Shown here: one piece after another, positions 1 to 7,902 of the stretch
Numbering within the stretch: position 1 is the first letter of the stretch
Layout: the number at the start of each line of letters is the position of its first letter
DNA from: Sphingopyxis macrogoltabida
GTDB taxonomy: Bacteria > Pseudomonadota > Alphaproteobacteria > Sphingomonadales > Sphingomonadaceae
Direction of reading: 5' to 3'
Length of the DNA stretch: 64,000 bases
Assembly: GCF_001314325.1 (NCBI RefSeq)
Contig: NZ_CP009429.1
Coordinates: 2,418,501-2,482,500 of the forward strand
Notes under the pieces: generated by a model
What the model was told of the DNA's origin: nothing
The model's database searches: none
Seen by the model: only the letters and a program-made list of their open reading frames with translations
Position numbers and translations under genes: made by a program

Positions 1-1286
1 TCGTCGGCGTGGTCGCCCACATGATCCTGCCTTCGCTGCCCTGGGCCGCCTGCTTCGCGCTCGGCGCGATCGTCTCGCCGCCCGACGCGGTGTCGGCGCG
101 CGCGGTGCTGAAGGGCGTCCACCTGCCCCGCCGGCTGGAAGCGCTGCTGGAGGGCGAAAGCCTGCTCAACGACGCGACCGGCCTGATCCTCTTCCGCTTC
201 GCCGTCGCGGCGACGCTCAGCGGCGTGTTCCACACCGGCGAGGCGCTCCAGAGCTTCGCCTTCGTCGCGATCGGCGGTGTCGCGGTCGGCGCCGTCGTCG
301 CCAAGGGCTGGGTTTTCCTCGCCAAACGGCTGAACGACCGCATGCTGGTCATGCTGAGCACCATCTTGCTGTGCTGGGCCGCCTATCTGGCGGGCGAGGC
401 CGTCCATGTGTCGGGCGTGATCGCAACCGTCACCGCGGGGCTCGCGATGGGGTGGTACCAGCATGAAATCCTGTCGGCCGAAATCCGGCTGCGCGCCAAT
501 TCGGCGTGGTTCATCCTCGTTTTCGTGCTCGAAGCACTGGTCTTCATCCTGATCGGCTTTTCGCTGCGCGCCGCGATCGAGCGCATCGGCGGGATCACGG
601 CGATCCCGCTGGCGTGGGTCAGCATGATGGTTGCGGTCGTGCTGGCAGTGACGGTGGCGCGTTTCGTCTGGATCTTCGCATCGGAGGCGGTGCTGGAGAC
701 CGCACGCAAATTCGGGATCGAGCGCGCACGGCCGCTCGGCTGGCGGCAGGCGACGGTGCTGAGCTGGGCCGGGATGCGCGGCGTGGTGACGCTGGCCGTG
801 CCGCTGACACTGCCGACCGAAATGCCCGGCCGCGACCTGATGCTGGTCTGCGCCTTCGCGGTCATTTTCGTGACCGTCGTGGTACAGGGATCGAGCCTCG
901 GGCTGCTCATCCGCAAGGTCGCGCCGGTCGATGCCGACCCACCCGCGCAGATGGCGCTGCCCGCCGCCGAAGGCGCGATGGCGCACGCCCGGTCCGAAGT
1001 CGTCGAGCGGCTCGCCTATGACGAAGACGGCACGCTGATCCACCCGATGATGCTCGAGGAACATCGCAAGCGCATGCGCTTCATGGAGCGCTATACCGCC
1101 GAGCCGGCGGCGGCGATGGACGGGCTGCGTTCGCATTTCGACGTGCTGCTGCAGGCGATCGCCGCGAGCCGCGCCGAACTGATCCGCATCCACCGCGCCG
1201 GGCTGATCGAGGACGAAGTGCTCCACGAACTCGAACGCGACCTCGATATCGAGGAAATGGCGATGATCTTCCAGCGCGGCGACTAG
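1..1286 (+). CDS. Na+/H+ antiporter, CPA1 family (5' truncated by window edge)
   Basis: The reading frame is open from the first base, so the true start lies upstream. It encodes the C-terminal part (about 427 residues) of an inner-membrane monovalent cation/proton antiporter. Visible family marks are the SPPDAV loop near the start, the GESLLNDATGLILF segment that carries the Asn-Asp ion-binding pair, and a run of hydrophobic helices up to about residue 305. A hydrophilic, helix-rich cytosolic tail of about 120 residues follows, as in NhaP/YjcE-type exchangers. The gene is convergent with the PLP enzyme that follows, leaving only 26 bases between the stop codons. Its ion specificity (Na+, K+ or Li+) cannot be read from the sequence. 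Confidence 0.9.
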   Translation, partial: VGVVAHMILPSLPWAACFALGAIVSPPDAVSARAVLKGVHLPRRLEALLEGESLLNDATGLILFRFAVAATLSGVFHTGEALQSFAFVAIGGVAVGAVVAKGWVFLAKRLNDRMLVMLSTILLCWAAYLAGEAVHVSGVIATVTAGLAMGWYQHEILSAEIRLRANSAWFILVFVLEALVFILIGFSLRAAIERIGGITAIPLAWVSMMVAVVLAVTVARFVWIFASEAVLETARKFGIERARPLGWRQATVLSWAGMRGVVTLAVPLTLPTEMPGRDLMLVCAFAVIFVTVVVQGSSLGLLIRKVAPVDADPPAQMALPAAEGAMAHARSEVVERLAYDEDGTLIHPMMLEEHRKRMRFMERYTAEPAAAMDGLRSHFDVLLQAIAASRAELIRIHRAGLIEDEVLHELERDLDIEEMAMIFQRGD

Positions 1287-1312
1287 AAGCGAGGCGACCG
1301 GAAGCCCGGGGA

Positions 1313-2605
1313 CTAGAAGAAGGTGCGGATCGCGTCGATGACGCGGTAATCATCGTCGACGACCATCATCACCGGCCAGCGGTCGAAGGTCGTGCACGGA
1401 TGCGCGATGCCGAAACAGATCCGGTCGCCGACGGCAAGCGGGCTGTCGTCGGACAGCGCGACATAGGCGTGCTGGTCGTTCAACTTCAGCACCTGGTGCC
1501 CCGCCAGCGCCGCCGGCGCGGCCATGCCGTCGCGGTGCCATTTCAGCGGCGTCGGCAGATGGACGTCGAACGAGGCGTCGCGCTTGCCCATCGTCACGAT
1601 CGCCAGTCCCCGTTCGGGCAGCGACTGGACATAGGCCCAGACCTCGATCGCCGGGCGCAAGCCCTCGCCGAGTTCGCCGACCGCGGGCATACGCTGCGCG
1701 ATCGCCTTCGCATATTCGCTGAACCAGCTCGAATCATGGGTGATGTAACAGCCGCTGCGCAGCACGAGGATCGTCTCGCGCGCCATGCCCAGCCGCCGGG
1801 CGAGCAAGGGCGGCAGATCGTAATATTGCGATCCGCCCGCCGACACGATGACCGGCCCGTCGGCGAACAGCCCCTCGGCATCGCAGCCGACCGCGACCGC
1901 GGCCATATCGCCCAGCATTTTCTCGATCCGCGCGAGCGTTTCGGCGGGTTCGGCGGCTTCGAGTACCCCCTCGAACCCCTCGACGCCGCGCAGCGCGAGA
2001 TGGGGCGCCGCCGCATGGACGGCGCGCGCGATCTCGATCGCCTGTTCGACGCTGCGCGCGCCGGTGCGCCCGCCCGCCTGCCCGATCTCGACGAGCAGCT
2101 GGATCGGGCGCGGACAGCCGCTTTTCGCCGCAGCGTCGCGCAGCATGTCGACGGTCGCCACCGAATCGACGAGGCAATAGAAATCGAAATCGGGATCGCG
2201 TGTCAGTTCGGACAGGACGAAGCGGATGCCGGCAGGATCGACAAGCTGGTTGGCGAGCAGGATGCGCTGCACGCCGAAGCGGCGATAGACATGGAGGTGC
2301 GACACCGTCGCCGCGGTCATCCCCCACGCGCCCGCTTCGAGCTGCCGGTCGAACAATTGCGGGCTCATGCTGGTCTTGCCGTGCGGGCACAACAGCATGC
2401 CGGTCAGCCCGGTAAAGCGCCGCATCCAGTCGACATTATGTTCGATCGCCGATTGCCGCAGCACCGCCGCGGGCAAGGGCGTGTCGCCCGCCAGCAAGTG
2501 CCAGCCCTGTCCGCCGATATCGCGGAGCGGCAGCGCCGTGCCCGCCGGAATGCCCTTCGTGCAATCGTCGACAAGGCTGTCCCATATGTCCTGCAGCGCC
2601 AGCAT
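1313..2605 (-). CDS. D-serine dehydratase-like / amino acid deaminase, PLP-dependent (alanine racemase fold)
   Basis: A 430-residue fold-type III PLP enzyme of the COG3616 group, which includes eukaryotic-type D-serine dehydratase and D-threonine aldolase. The PLP lysine is in PHGKT (Lys77 of this start). Near the C-terminus there is a His-Pro-Cys (AHPCTTFD), matching the His-x-Cys zinc site known in D-serine dehydratase. An in-frame extension up to 2644 would run into the end of the upstream dipeptidase gene; the ATG at 2605, just after that stop, is preferred. It follows the dipeptidase by 8 bases on the same strand, so the two are probably cotranscribed. In this context it likely deaminates D-amino acids released from peptides. 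The exact substrate (D-Ser, D-Thr or beta-hydroxy-D-Asp) is unknown. Confidence 0.85.
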   Translation of the reverse strand: MLALQDIWDSLVDDCTKGIPAGTALPLRDIGGQGWHLLAGDTPLPAAVLRQSAIEHNVDWMRRFTGLTGMLLCPHGKTSMSPQLFDRQLEAGAWGMTAATVSHLHVYRRFGVQRILLANQLVDPAGIRFVLSELTRDPDFDFYCLVDSVATVDMLRDAAAKSGCPRPIQLLVEIGQAGGRTGARSVEQAIEIARAVHAAAPHLALRGVEGFEGVLEAAEPAETLARIEKMLGDMAAVAVGCDAEGLFADGPVIVSAGGSQYYDLPPLLARRLGMARETILVLRSGCYITHDSSWFSEYAKAIAQRMPAVGELGEGLRPAIEVWAYVQSLPERGLAIVTMGKRDASFDVHLPTPLKWHRDGMAAPAALAGHQVLKLNDQHAYVALSDDSPLAVGDRICFGIAHPCTTFDRWPVMMVVDDDYRVIDAIRTFF

Positions 2606-2613
2606 GGCCGCGA

Positions 2614-3624
2614 TCAGCCCGAAAAGCCGAACGCCGGGCGCCACACCTGCTTCGCGACGCGCATCAGATTGCCGCCGAGGATGGCGCGGATGTCGTCGTC
2701 GGCATAGCCGAGCTTGCCGAGCCCGCCGACAATCTCCTCCATCGCCTCGGGCGGCACCATTTCGAGCGTCGGCCCATAGCCGAGTTCGGGCGGGAAGATC
2801 GCCGGATTGGCCAGGAATTCCTCGAGCTCGGCGGCATCGAATACATAATCGAGCCCCAGCCCGACATGCTCGATCCCGACGACGCCGACGATATGGTCGA
2901 GGTGGCCGATCAGCGCATCGACCAGATCGATGCCGCCCTTGCCGAGGAACAGCCCGATGCCGTTGAGCCCGACGACGCCGCCCGTCGCGGCGCAGGCCTT
3001 CAGCACATGGTCGCGAACGTTGCGCGGATGATCGTGGATCGCGCGCGCGTTGCTGTGCGAGAAGATCACCGGCCGCGAACTATAGTCCATGACCTCGAGC
3101 GCGGTCCGCTCGCCGGTGTGCGAGCAGCAGGCGACCATCCCGACGCGCGCCATCTCGTCGAGGATGGTGCGGCCGAACGCGGTCAGCCCCTGATCCTCGT
3201 CCTGGCAGCCACCGCCGACCGGATTGTTGCGGTTATAGGCGATCAGCATCCAGCGGACGCCAAGGTCGTAATAGAGCTGGACGAGGCTCGGCTGGTCGGC
3301 GATCGCGTTCATACCCTCGATGTCGAACAGCACCGCCAGCTTGCCCTCGCGCCGCGCCCGTTCGATATCCTCGACCGACGTCGCGAGCATATAATCGTCG
3401 CCGTTCAGCGCCAGCCAGCGGCGGAACTGCGCGACCATCCGGACATGTTCCTCGACGCCCTGATCGCCGAAGCCGATGTTGATCGTCACCGCATTGACGC
3501 CGCCCGCCCGGTAACGGGCAAGCTGCGGCAGGAAGCTCTCGTCGAGCGGGCGCAGCGGCATGCAGCCGTGATTGTCCCACACCAGACTGTCGTCGAGCAG
3601 CGCCCGCGGCGTCATCAGATTCAC
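2614..3624 (-). CDS. Membrane dipeptidase (renal dipeptidase family, peptidase M19)
   Basis: A 336-residue zinc dipeptidase of family M19. Recognisable metal and active-site segments are LFDIEG (bridging Glu), CCSHTG (His), FSHSNARA (His and Arg) and HVGLGLDY (Asp). The first motif, normally His-x-Asp, reads DNHGCM (His19-Gly-Cys21), so one usual zinc ligand is replaced by Cys. No signal peptide is seen, so it is probably cytoplasmic. It starts with GTG after a strong GGGAGGAAAG ribosome site. Members of this family accept dipeptides with a C-terminal D-residue, which fits the adjacent D-amino-acid enzymes. It is divergent from the M81 peptidase across 3625-3778. Confidence 0.9.
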   Translation of the reverse strand: MNLMTPRALLDDSLVWDNHGCMPLRPLDESFLPQLARYRAGGVNAVTINIGFGDQGVEEHVRMVAQFRRWLALNGDDYMLATSVEDIERARREGKLAVLFDIEGMNAIADQPSLVQLYYDLGVRWMLIAYNRNNPVGGGCQDEDQGLTAFGRTILDEMARVGMVACCSHTGERTALEVMDYSSRPVIFSHSNARAIHDHPRNVRDHVLKACAATGGVVGLNGIGLFLGKGGIDLVDALIGHLDHIVGVVGIEHVGLGLDYVFDAAELEEFLANPAIFPPELGYGPTLEMVPPEAMEEIVGGLGKLGYADDDIRAILGGNLMRVAKQVWRPAFGFSG

Positions 3625-3676
3625 GCTTTCCTCCCGTTCCCGGCCGTGGCTTCGCTAAAGCCCATTGACCCGACGA

Positions 3677-3688
3677 TACACAAGTGTT
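3677..3688. promoter_or_regulatory. Candidate operator, TACA-N4-TGT(T) dyad
   Basis: TACACAAGTGTT lies in the divergent region between the dipeptidase and the M81 peptidase. It is a one-mismatch relative of TACA-N4-TGTA dyads found before the CocE hydrolase (5464-5475) and between tetR and dadA (10794-10805). Binding by the local TetR protein is inferred, not shown. Confidence 0.35.
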
Positions 3689-3778
3689 TGGATATGAGTC
3701 GACAAAAAAAAGCTGTCGCTCCCGAAAATCACGGCGCGCGCCGGACAGGGGCTCACGATGCCCGGAAAGAGGAAATGC

Positions 3779-5254
3779 ATGAACATATTCGTTGCCGGCA
3801 TGATGATGGAAACCAACGCTTTTTCGGCCATCCCCTGCACCCGCGATTCCTTCGTCAACCCGATGTATTACCGGCCCGAACGCACGGGGCCCGACCCCGA
3901 ACCCGCGGCTTACGATCAGTTCGGCTATCGCACCTTCCTGCGGCTGGCCCGCGAGCGCGGCTATCGCGCCCATGCCTCGCTCCACGCCTTCGCCGAACCT
4001 GCGGCGCCGTGCCGGCAGGAGGATTATGAAGGCCTCCGCGACGAAATCCTCACCGACCTCCGGGCCGCGATGCCGGTCGATATGGTGCTGCTGATGCTGC
4101 ACGGCGCGCAGATGGCGCACGGTTATGACGATTGCGAAGGCGACATCATCGAAAAGGTCCGCGAAATCGTCGGGCCCGACGTGTTCATCGGCGTCGAGCT
4201 CGACCTGCACGGCAATGTGACGGCGCGCATGGCCGAGGCATCGAACGCGCTCGTCGCCTGCCTCCTCTACCCGCACACCGATTTCGACGAGCGCGGCGAG
4301 CAGCTTTTCGACCTCGGCGAGCGCTTCGTGCGCGGCGAGATCCGCACCCGCAACCATATTCAGCGCGTGCCGATGCTCGGTCTCTTCTACACGACGCTGC
4401 CGCAGATGGAGGCAGTTAACGCTGCCGTGCTCGCCGCCGAGCGGCAGGAGGGCATCCATTCTGTGTCGCTGATGCACGGCTTCCCGTGGGCCGACCATCC
4501 CGAAGTCGGCGCCGCCGTGGTCGTCGTCGCCGAGCCCGGACAGGCCGACGCACCCGGCCTCGCGTGCGACCTCGGCCGCCGCTTCTTCGCGGCGCGCGAG
4601 GAAACGCGCAGCCTGCGCAAGCCGATCGACACGATCCTCGACGAGATCGCGGCGTCGTCCGCCGCGGGTCCGTTTGTCATCGCCGATGTCGCGGACAACG
4701 CCGGCGGCGGCGCGGGCGCCGATTCGACCTTCATCCTCCGGCGGCTGATCGAGCGCGGTGTCGAGGACGCCGCGCTGGCGATGATCTGGGATCCGATCGC
4801 GGTCGATTTTGCGCATCAGGCGGGCATCGGCAACCGGCTCAACCTGCGCCTCGGCGGCAAGACCGGACCCTTCGCGGGGCTACCCGTCGATGGCGAAGCC
4901 ACCGTGATCGCGCTCGCCGACGACATCGAACAGGAAGACCCGGCGGGCGGCCTGATGTTCGGTATCGGCCGTGCGGCGCTACTGCGGATCGGCGGCGTTG
5001 AGGTGGTCATCAACAGCGTGCGCCAGCAGGTTTACGATCCCGTCTGCCTGACCGCCCTCGGCGTCGACCTCTCGGCGGCGCGGATTATCGTCGTCAAATC
5101 GACCCAGCATTTCTACGAACGCTTCGCCCCGCTCGCCGCCAAAATCTATTACTGCGAGACGCCCGGCTCGCTGACACTCGATTTCGATCCCGCGCGATAC
5201 AAAAGGCTGCAGCGACCGATCTGGCCGATCGACGCCGATGCGGCGCCGGCTTGA
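3779..5254 (+). CDS. M81 family metallopeptidase (MlrC-like)
   Basis: A 491-residue protein of the MlrC family. The founding member is microcystinase C, a zinc enzyme that hydrolyses linearised microcystin and its tetrapeptide in sphingomonads. Visible marks are the N-terminal MMMETNAFS, VELDLHGNVT with a candidate metal His, and DVADNAGGGAGADSTF, the usual glycine-rich metal-binding signature. The start at 3779 is preferred over an ATG seven codons upstream because AAAGAGGA precedes it at good spacing. There is no signal peptide. Many MlrC homologues are not microcystinases, so general hydrolysis of peptides or N-acyl amino acids is the safer call. The gene heads the plus-strand half of a peptide-degradation cluster. 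Confidence 0.85.
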   Translation: MNIFVAGMMMETNAFSAIPCTRDSFVNPMYYRPERTGPDPEPAAYDQFGYRTFLRLARERGYRAHASLHAFAEPAAPCRQEDYEGLRDEILTDLRAAMPVDMVLLMLHGAQMAHGYDDCEGDIIEKVREIVGPDVFIGVELDLHGNVTARMAEASNALVACLLYPHTDFDERGEQLFDLGERFVRGEIRTRNHIQRVPMLGLFYTTLPQMEAVNAAVLAAERQEGIHSVSLMHGFPWADHPEVGAAVVVVAEPGQADAPGLACDLGRRFFAAREETRSLRKPIDTILDEIAASSAAGPFVIADVADNAGGGAGADSTFILRRLIERGVEDAALAMIWDPIAVDFAHQAGIGNRLNLRLGGKTGPFAGLPVDGEATVIALADDIEQEDPAGGLMFGIGRAALLRIGGVEVVINSVRQQVYDPVCLTALGVDLSAARIIVVKSTQHFYERFAPLAAKIYYCETPGSLTLDFDPARYKRLQRPIWPIDADAAPA

Positions 5255-5300
5255 TCGCTGGCAAGGTCGACAGTACACCTGACACCGAACTTTCCTTCAT

Positions 5301-5373
5301 CGTCACCCCGGACTTGATCCGGGGTCCACGACTTCGGCGCTGCAATGGATTCCGGATCAAGTCCGGGATGACG
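5301..5373. repeat. REP-like palindrome, family A (copy A1)
   Basis: Inverted arms of about 25 bases (core CGGACTTGATCCGG and its complement) surround a short spacer. The same arms recur at 29650, 46296, 53314 and 58441, and flank the GIY-YIG gene at 63365/63727. The copy lies in the 310-base gap after the M81 peptidase and can form a long hairpin. Confidence 0.85.
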
Positions 5374-5456
5374 AAGAGAGTCAAATTCCCATTCCGTTGC
5401 CCGCCCATGGTCACCGCCCTCTCCTGCATATAACCTTCTTCCAGACACATCCACGC

Positions 5457-5486
5457 TTGACAGTACAGTATTGTATGTTTCTATAT
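5457..5486 (+). promoter_or_regulatory. Candidate promoter with TACA-N4-TGTA operator before the CocE-family hydrolase
   Basis: TTGACA at 5457-5462 is followed by CTATAT/TATATC about 18-19 bases downstream, a plausible sigma-70 promoter. The spacer holds TACAGTATTGTA (5464-5475). With its flanks, GACAGTACAGTATTGTATG closely resembles the complement of 10790-10809 (GACAATACAGAAATGTATGG) in the tetR-dadA gap. Repression by binding inside the spacer would be a simple mechanism, but this is inferred. Confidence 0.5.
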
Positions 5487-5564
5487 CGCTATCAGATTTT
5501 CCGTTGAGGATTCGTTTCCCTGCAGGAAGACAAATCGGCGACATTTAAGCCGGAAGGGACAGGA

Positions 5565-7367
5565 ATGAGCGACGAGAAAGTCACGACCGACGCCACCGAG
5601 GCCCCGCGCGATTCGATGACGTTGCTCAGCCGCGCGGGCGGCAGCGACATGCCCGCGATCGAAATGATGCCCGACCCCGACCTCAGACTGATGCTGCCGA
5701 TGCGCGACGGGGTGCGGCTCGATACCTATGTCTGGCGCCCCGCCGGCGATGCGCCGGCGCCGGTGATCCTGTGGCGGACACCCTACCGCGAGGAAGTGCT
5801 CGGCTGGGCGCGGCTGCGCCAGCTCCGCTACCGCGACCATGGCTATATCGTCGTCAACCAGCTGATCCGCGGCACCGGCGAGTCCGAGGGCGAGTTCCGC
5901 TTCAGCTCGCCATACGAGCGCACCGACGGCTATGACACGATCGAATGGCTCGCCGCGCAGCCGTGGTGCGACGGCAATGTCGGGATGGACGGCGGCTCTT
6001 ACGTCGGCCTCACCCAGCTCCTTGCCGCCGCGACGCGGCCGCCGCACCTCAAATGCATCATCCCGCAGGTGCCCGCGGTCAATTATTTCCGCGAACTCCC
6101 CTATTTCGGCGGCGCCTTCACGCGGCAGCACACGATCAACTGGCTGAACCTGATCTCGATCGGCTCGCTCGCCGAACTCAGCGGCGGCTTCGTCTCGACG
6201 CTGCCCGTCCTCGCGCAGCCCGACTGGTTCCGCCGCCTGACGATGCGCCCGGCGATCGACGCCGCCGACGACGTGCTGAAGGGCGACAAGCTCGCGCATT
6301 ACCGTGAGGCGCTCGAACATCCGACCTTCGACGACTGGTGGCAGGAGCGGTCCCTCGGCGCCGAGGACTATGCGGCGATGGACCTGCCGGCGCTGTTCAT
6401 CACCGGCAATTTCGACCCCAGCCTCGGCGCGATGGGCGCCTGGCATGGCCTCGCCGCCAACGCGCCCGACCGCGACGACCGCCAGTTGTTGCTCGGCCCG
6501 TGGGACCATGGCCAGGTCTATACCGGCGGCGGCGACCGCTATGGCCCGCATGAATTCGACGCCGCGGCCGCGGCCGATCCCTTCCCGATCCGCCTCGCCT
6601 TCTACGACAAGCATCTCAAAGGCGAGGGCGACGGCCCCAACCTCGGCGGCAAGGCGAAAATCTTTATCACCGGGCGCAATCGCTACGAAGTCTTCGACGC
6701 CTTCCCGCCGCGCGAAGTGCGCAGCCTGTCCTTCTTCCTCGCCAGCGACAGCGCCGCAAACGGCGAATATGGCGGCGGCACGCTCGTCGGCGATGCGGAT
6801 GCGATCAAGGGCGATCCCGACCGCATGCGCGCCGACCCGGCGATGCCCTTCGCCGCACCGCTCACCGAAGCGCTCGGCCGGATCAGCAGCCTCGACGAGC
6901 ATGTCCGCCATATCGACACGCTGCTCTTCCGCACCGAACCGCTTGCCCGGCCGCTCGCGATCCTCGGCGAAACCGAAGTCGTGCTGCACGTCGCGACCGA
7001 CACGCCCGATGCCGATATCGTCGCGCATCTCGCCGAAATCCGGCCCGACGGATCGGTGGTCGAACTCGCCTATCACGCCCTGCGCCTCCGCTACCGTGAA
7101 GGCTTCGACCGCGAGGTGCCGATGGTTCCCGGCGAGGCGGTCGAGGTGCGGCTGAAACTCACCCTCTCGGCGCACGAACTCGCTGCCGGGCATCGCCTTG
7201 CGCTGCTGCTGCGCCCCGACTTCTTCCCCTTCATGGACCCCAATCCGAACACCGGCGAACCGATCGCCACCGCGACGCACATGCAGACCGCGACGATCAC
7301 CGTCTTCCACGACGCAGCGCGGCCGTCGCGGCTCGAACTCCCCGTCCTCGAAAGCAGCCGCCCATGA
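5565..7367 (+). CDS. CocE/NonD family hydrolase (X-Pro dipeptidyl-peptidase-like)
   Basis: A 600-residue alpha/beta hydrolase with the CocE/NonD (S15) architecture: N-terminal catalytic domain, helical cap and C-terminal jelly-roll. The nucleophile is Ser145 in GGSYVG. The likely acid and base are in GNFDPS and GPWDHG. There is no signal peptide, and an acceptable GGGAC-type ribosome site precedes the ATG. Family members cleave X-Pro dipeptides, cocaine esters, glutaryl-7-ACA or other acyl bonds. Here, beside a prolyl oligopeptidase and two metallopeptidases, a peptide or ester substrate is likely. The stop overlaps the next start by 4 bases. Confidence 0.85.
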   Translation: MSDEKVTTDATEAPRDSMTLLSRAGGSDMPAIEMMPDPDLRLMLPMRDGVRLDTYVWRPAGDAPAPVILWRTPYREEVLGWARLRQLRYRDHGYIVVNQLIRGTGESEGEFRFSSPYERTDGYDTIEWLAAQPWCDGNVGMDGGSYVGLTQLLAAATRPPHLKCIIPQVPAVNYFRELPYFGGAFTRQHTINWLNLISIGSLAELSGGFVSTLPVLAQPDWFRRLTMRPAIDAADDVLKGDKLAHYREALEHPTFDDWWQERSLGAEDYAAMDLPALFITGNFDPSLGAMGAWHGLAANAPDRDDRQLLLGPWDHGQVYTGGGDRYGPHEFDAAAAADPFPIRLAFYDKHLKGEGDGPNLGGKAKIFITGRNRYEVFDAFPPREVRSLSFFLASDSAANGEYGGGTLVGDADAIKGDPDRMRADPAMPFAAPLTEALGRISSLDEHVRHIDTLLFRTEPLARPLAILGETEVVLHVATDTPDADIVAHLAEIRPDGSVVELAYHALRLRYREGFDREVPMVPGEAVEVRLKLTLSAHELAAGHRLALLLRPDFFPFMDPNPNTGEPIATATHMQTATITVFHDAARPSRLELPVLESSRP

Positions 7368-7864
7368 CCGAACAGAATATCCACGTGACGATCGTCAACC
7401 ATGCCGCGGTCGACATCGCCGCGCCGCCCGCCGCGGTGTGGCAGACGATCCTCGACGAATATATCGAGGCGAAGAAGTTCCGCGAGATCGGCTACGCGAT
7501 CGAGCCGCTCGACGATCCCGCCGCGTGCCTCGGCGGCTATCATATGCGCCTCGAACAGGACGGCGCCGTCGTCGACGAACGCCTCTGCCATGTCACCGAA
7601 CGCGACGAGGCGGCGCACCGGCTCAGCATGTTCGCCGATTATCTCGCGGGCGGCATGATCGTCTATGCCACCTATCATGCCGAGGCGGCCCCCGGCGGCA
7701 CCCGCTACCGTCTCGATTGCCACTCGACGCTCGGTATATCGCAGCCTGCGGGCGCCGGGCGCGCCGAAGTCGCGGCCGCGGTGGCGGAAATGACCGCGCA
7801 ATTCGACGCCGCGCTGACCGGCTATCTCGAAAGCATCAAGGCGAAACTCGAACCACAGGGCTGA
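7364..7864 (+). CDS. SRPBCC family protein
   Basis: A 166-residue protein with the START/Bet v 1 helix-grip outline: an N-terminal strand ending VDIAAPPAAVWQTIL, mid-sequence beta strands, and a long C-terminal helix ending near LESIKAKLEPQG. Such proteins bind hydrophobic ligands or act as polyketide cyclases or aromatase-like proteins. It is translationally coupled to the CocE hydrolase (ATGA overlap) and followed 38 bases later by prolyl oligopeptidase. A ligand or substrate cannot be named. The coupling suggests a partner or chaperone role for a product of the hydrolase. Confidence 0.75.
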   Translation: MTEQNIHVTIVNHAAVDIAAPPAAVWQTILDEYIEAKKFREIGYAIEPLDDPAACLGGYHMRLEQDGAVVDERLCHVTERDEAAHRLSMFADYLAGGMIVYATYHAEAAPGGTRYRLDCHSTLGISQPAGAGRAEVAAAVAEMTAQFDAALTGYLESIKAKLEPQG

Positions 7865-7902
7865 ACCGCCCCCTGCCCCCTCGCCCAACCGGGAGACACT
7901 AT

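Noticed and set aside
3779..5254. Firm assignment as microcystinase mlrC
   Set aside because: No mlrA, mlrB or mlrD in the window, and most M81 proteins have no link to microcystin. Family-level naming is all that is justified.
5481..7310. 609-codon antisense frame opposite the CocE hydrolase
   Set aside because: Low-complexity shadow; the plus-strand gene has a complete catalytic triad.
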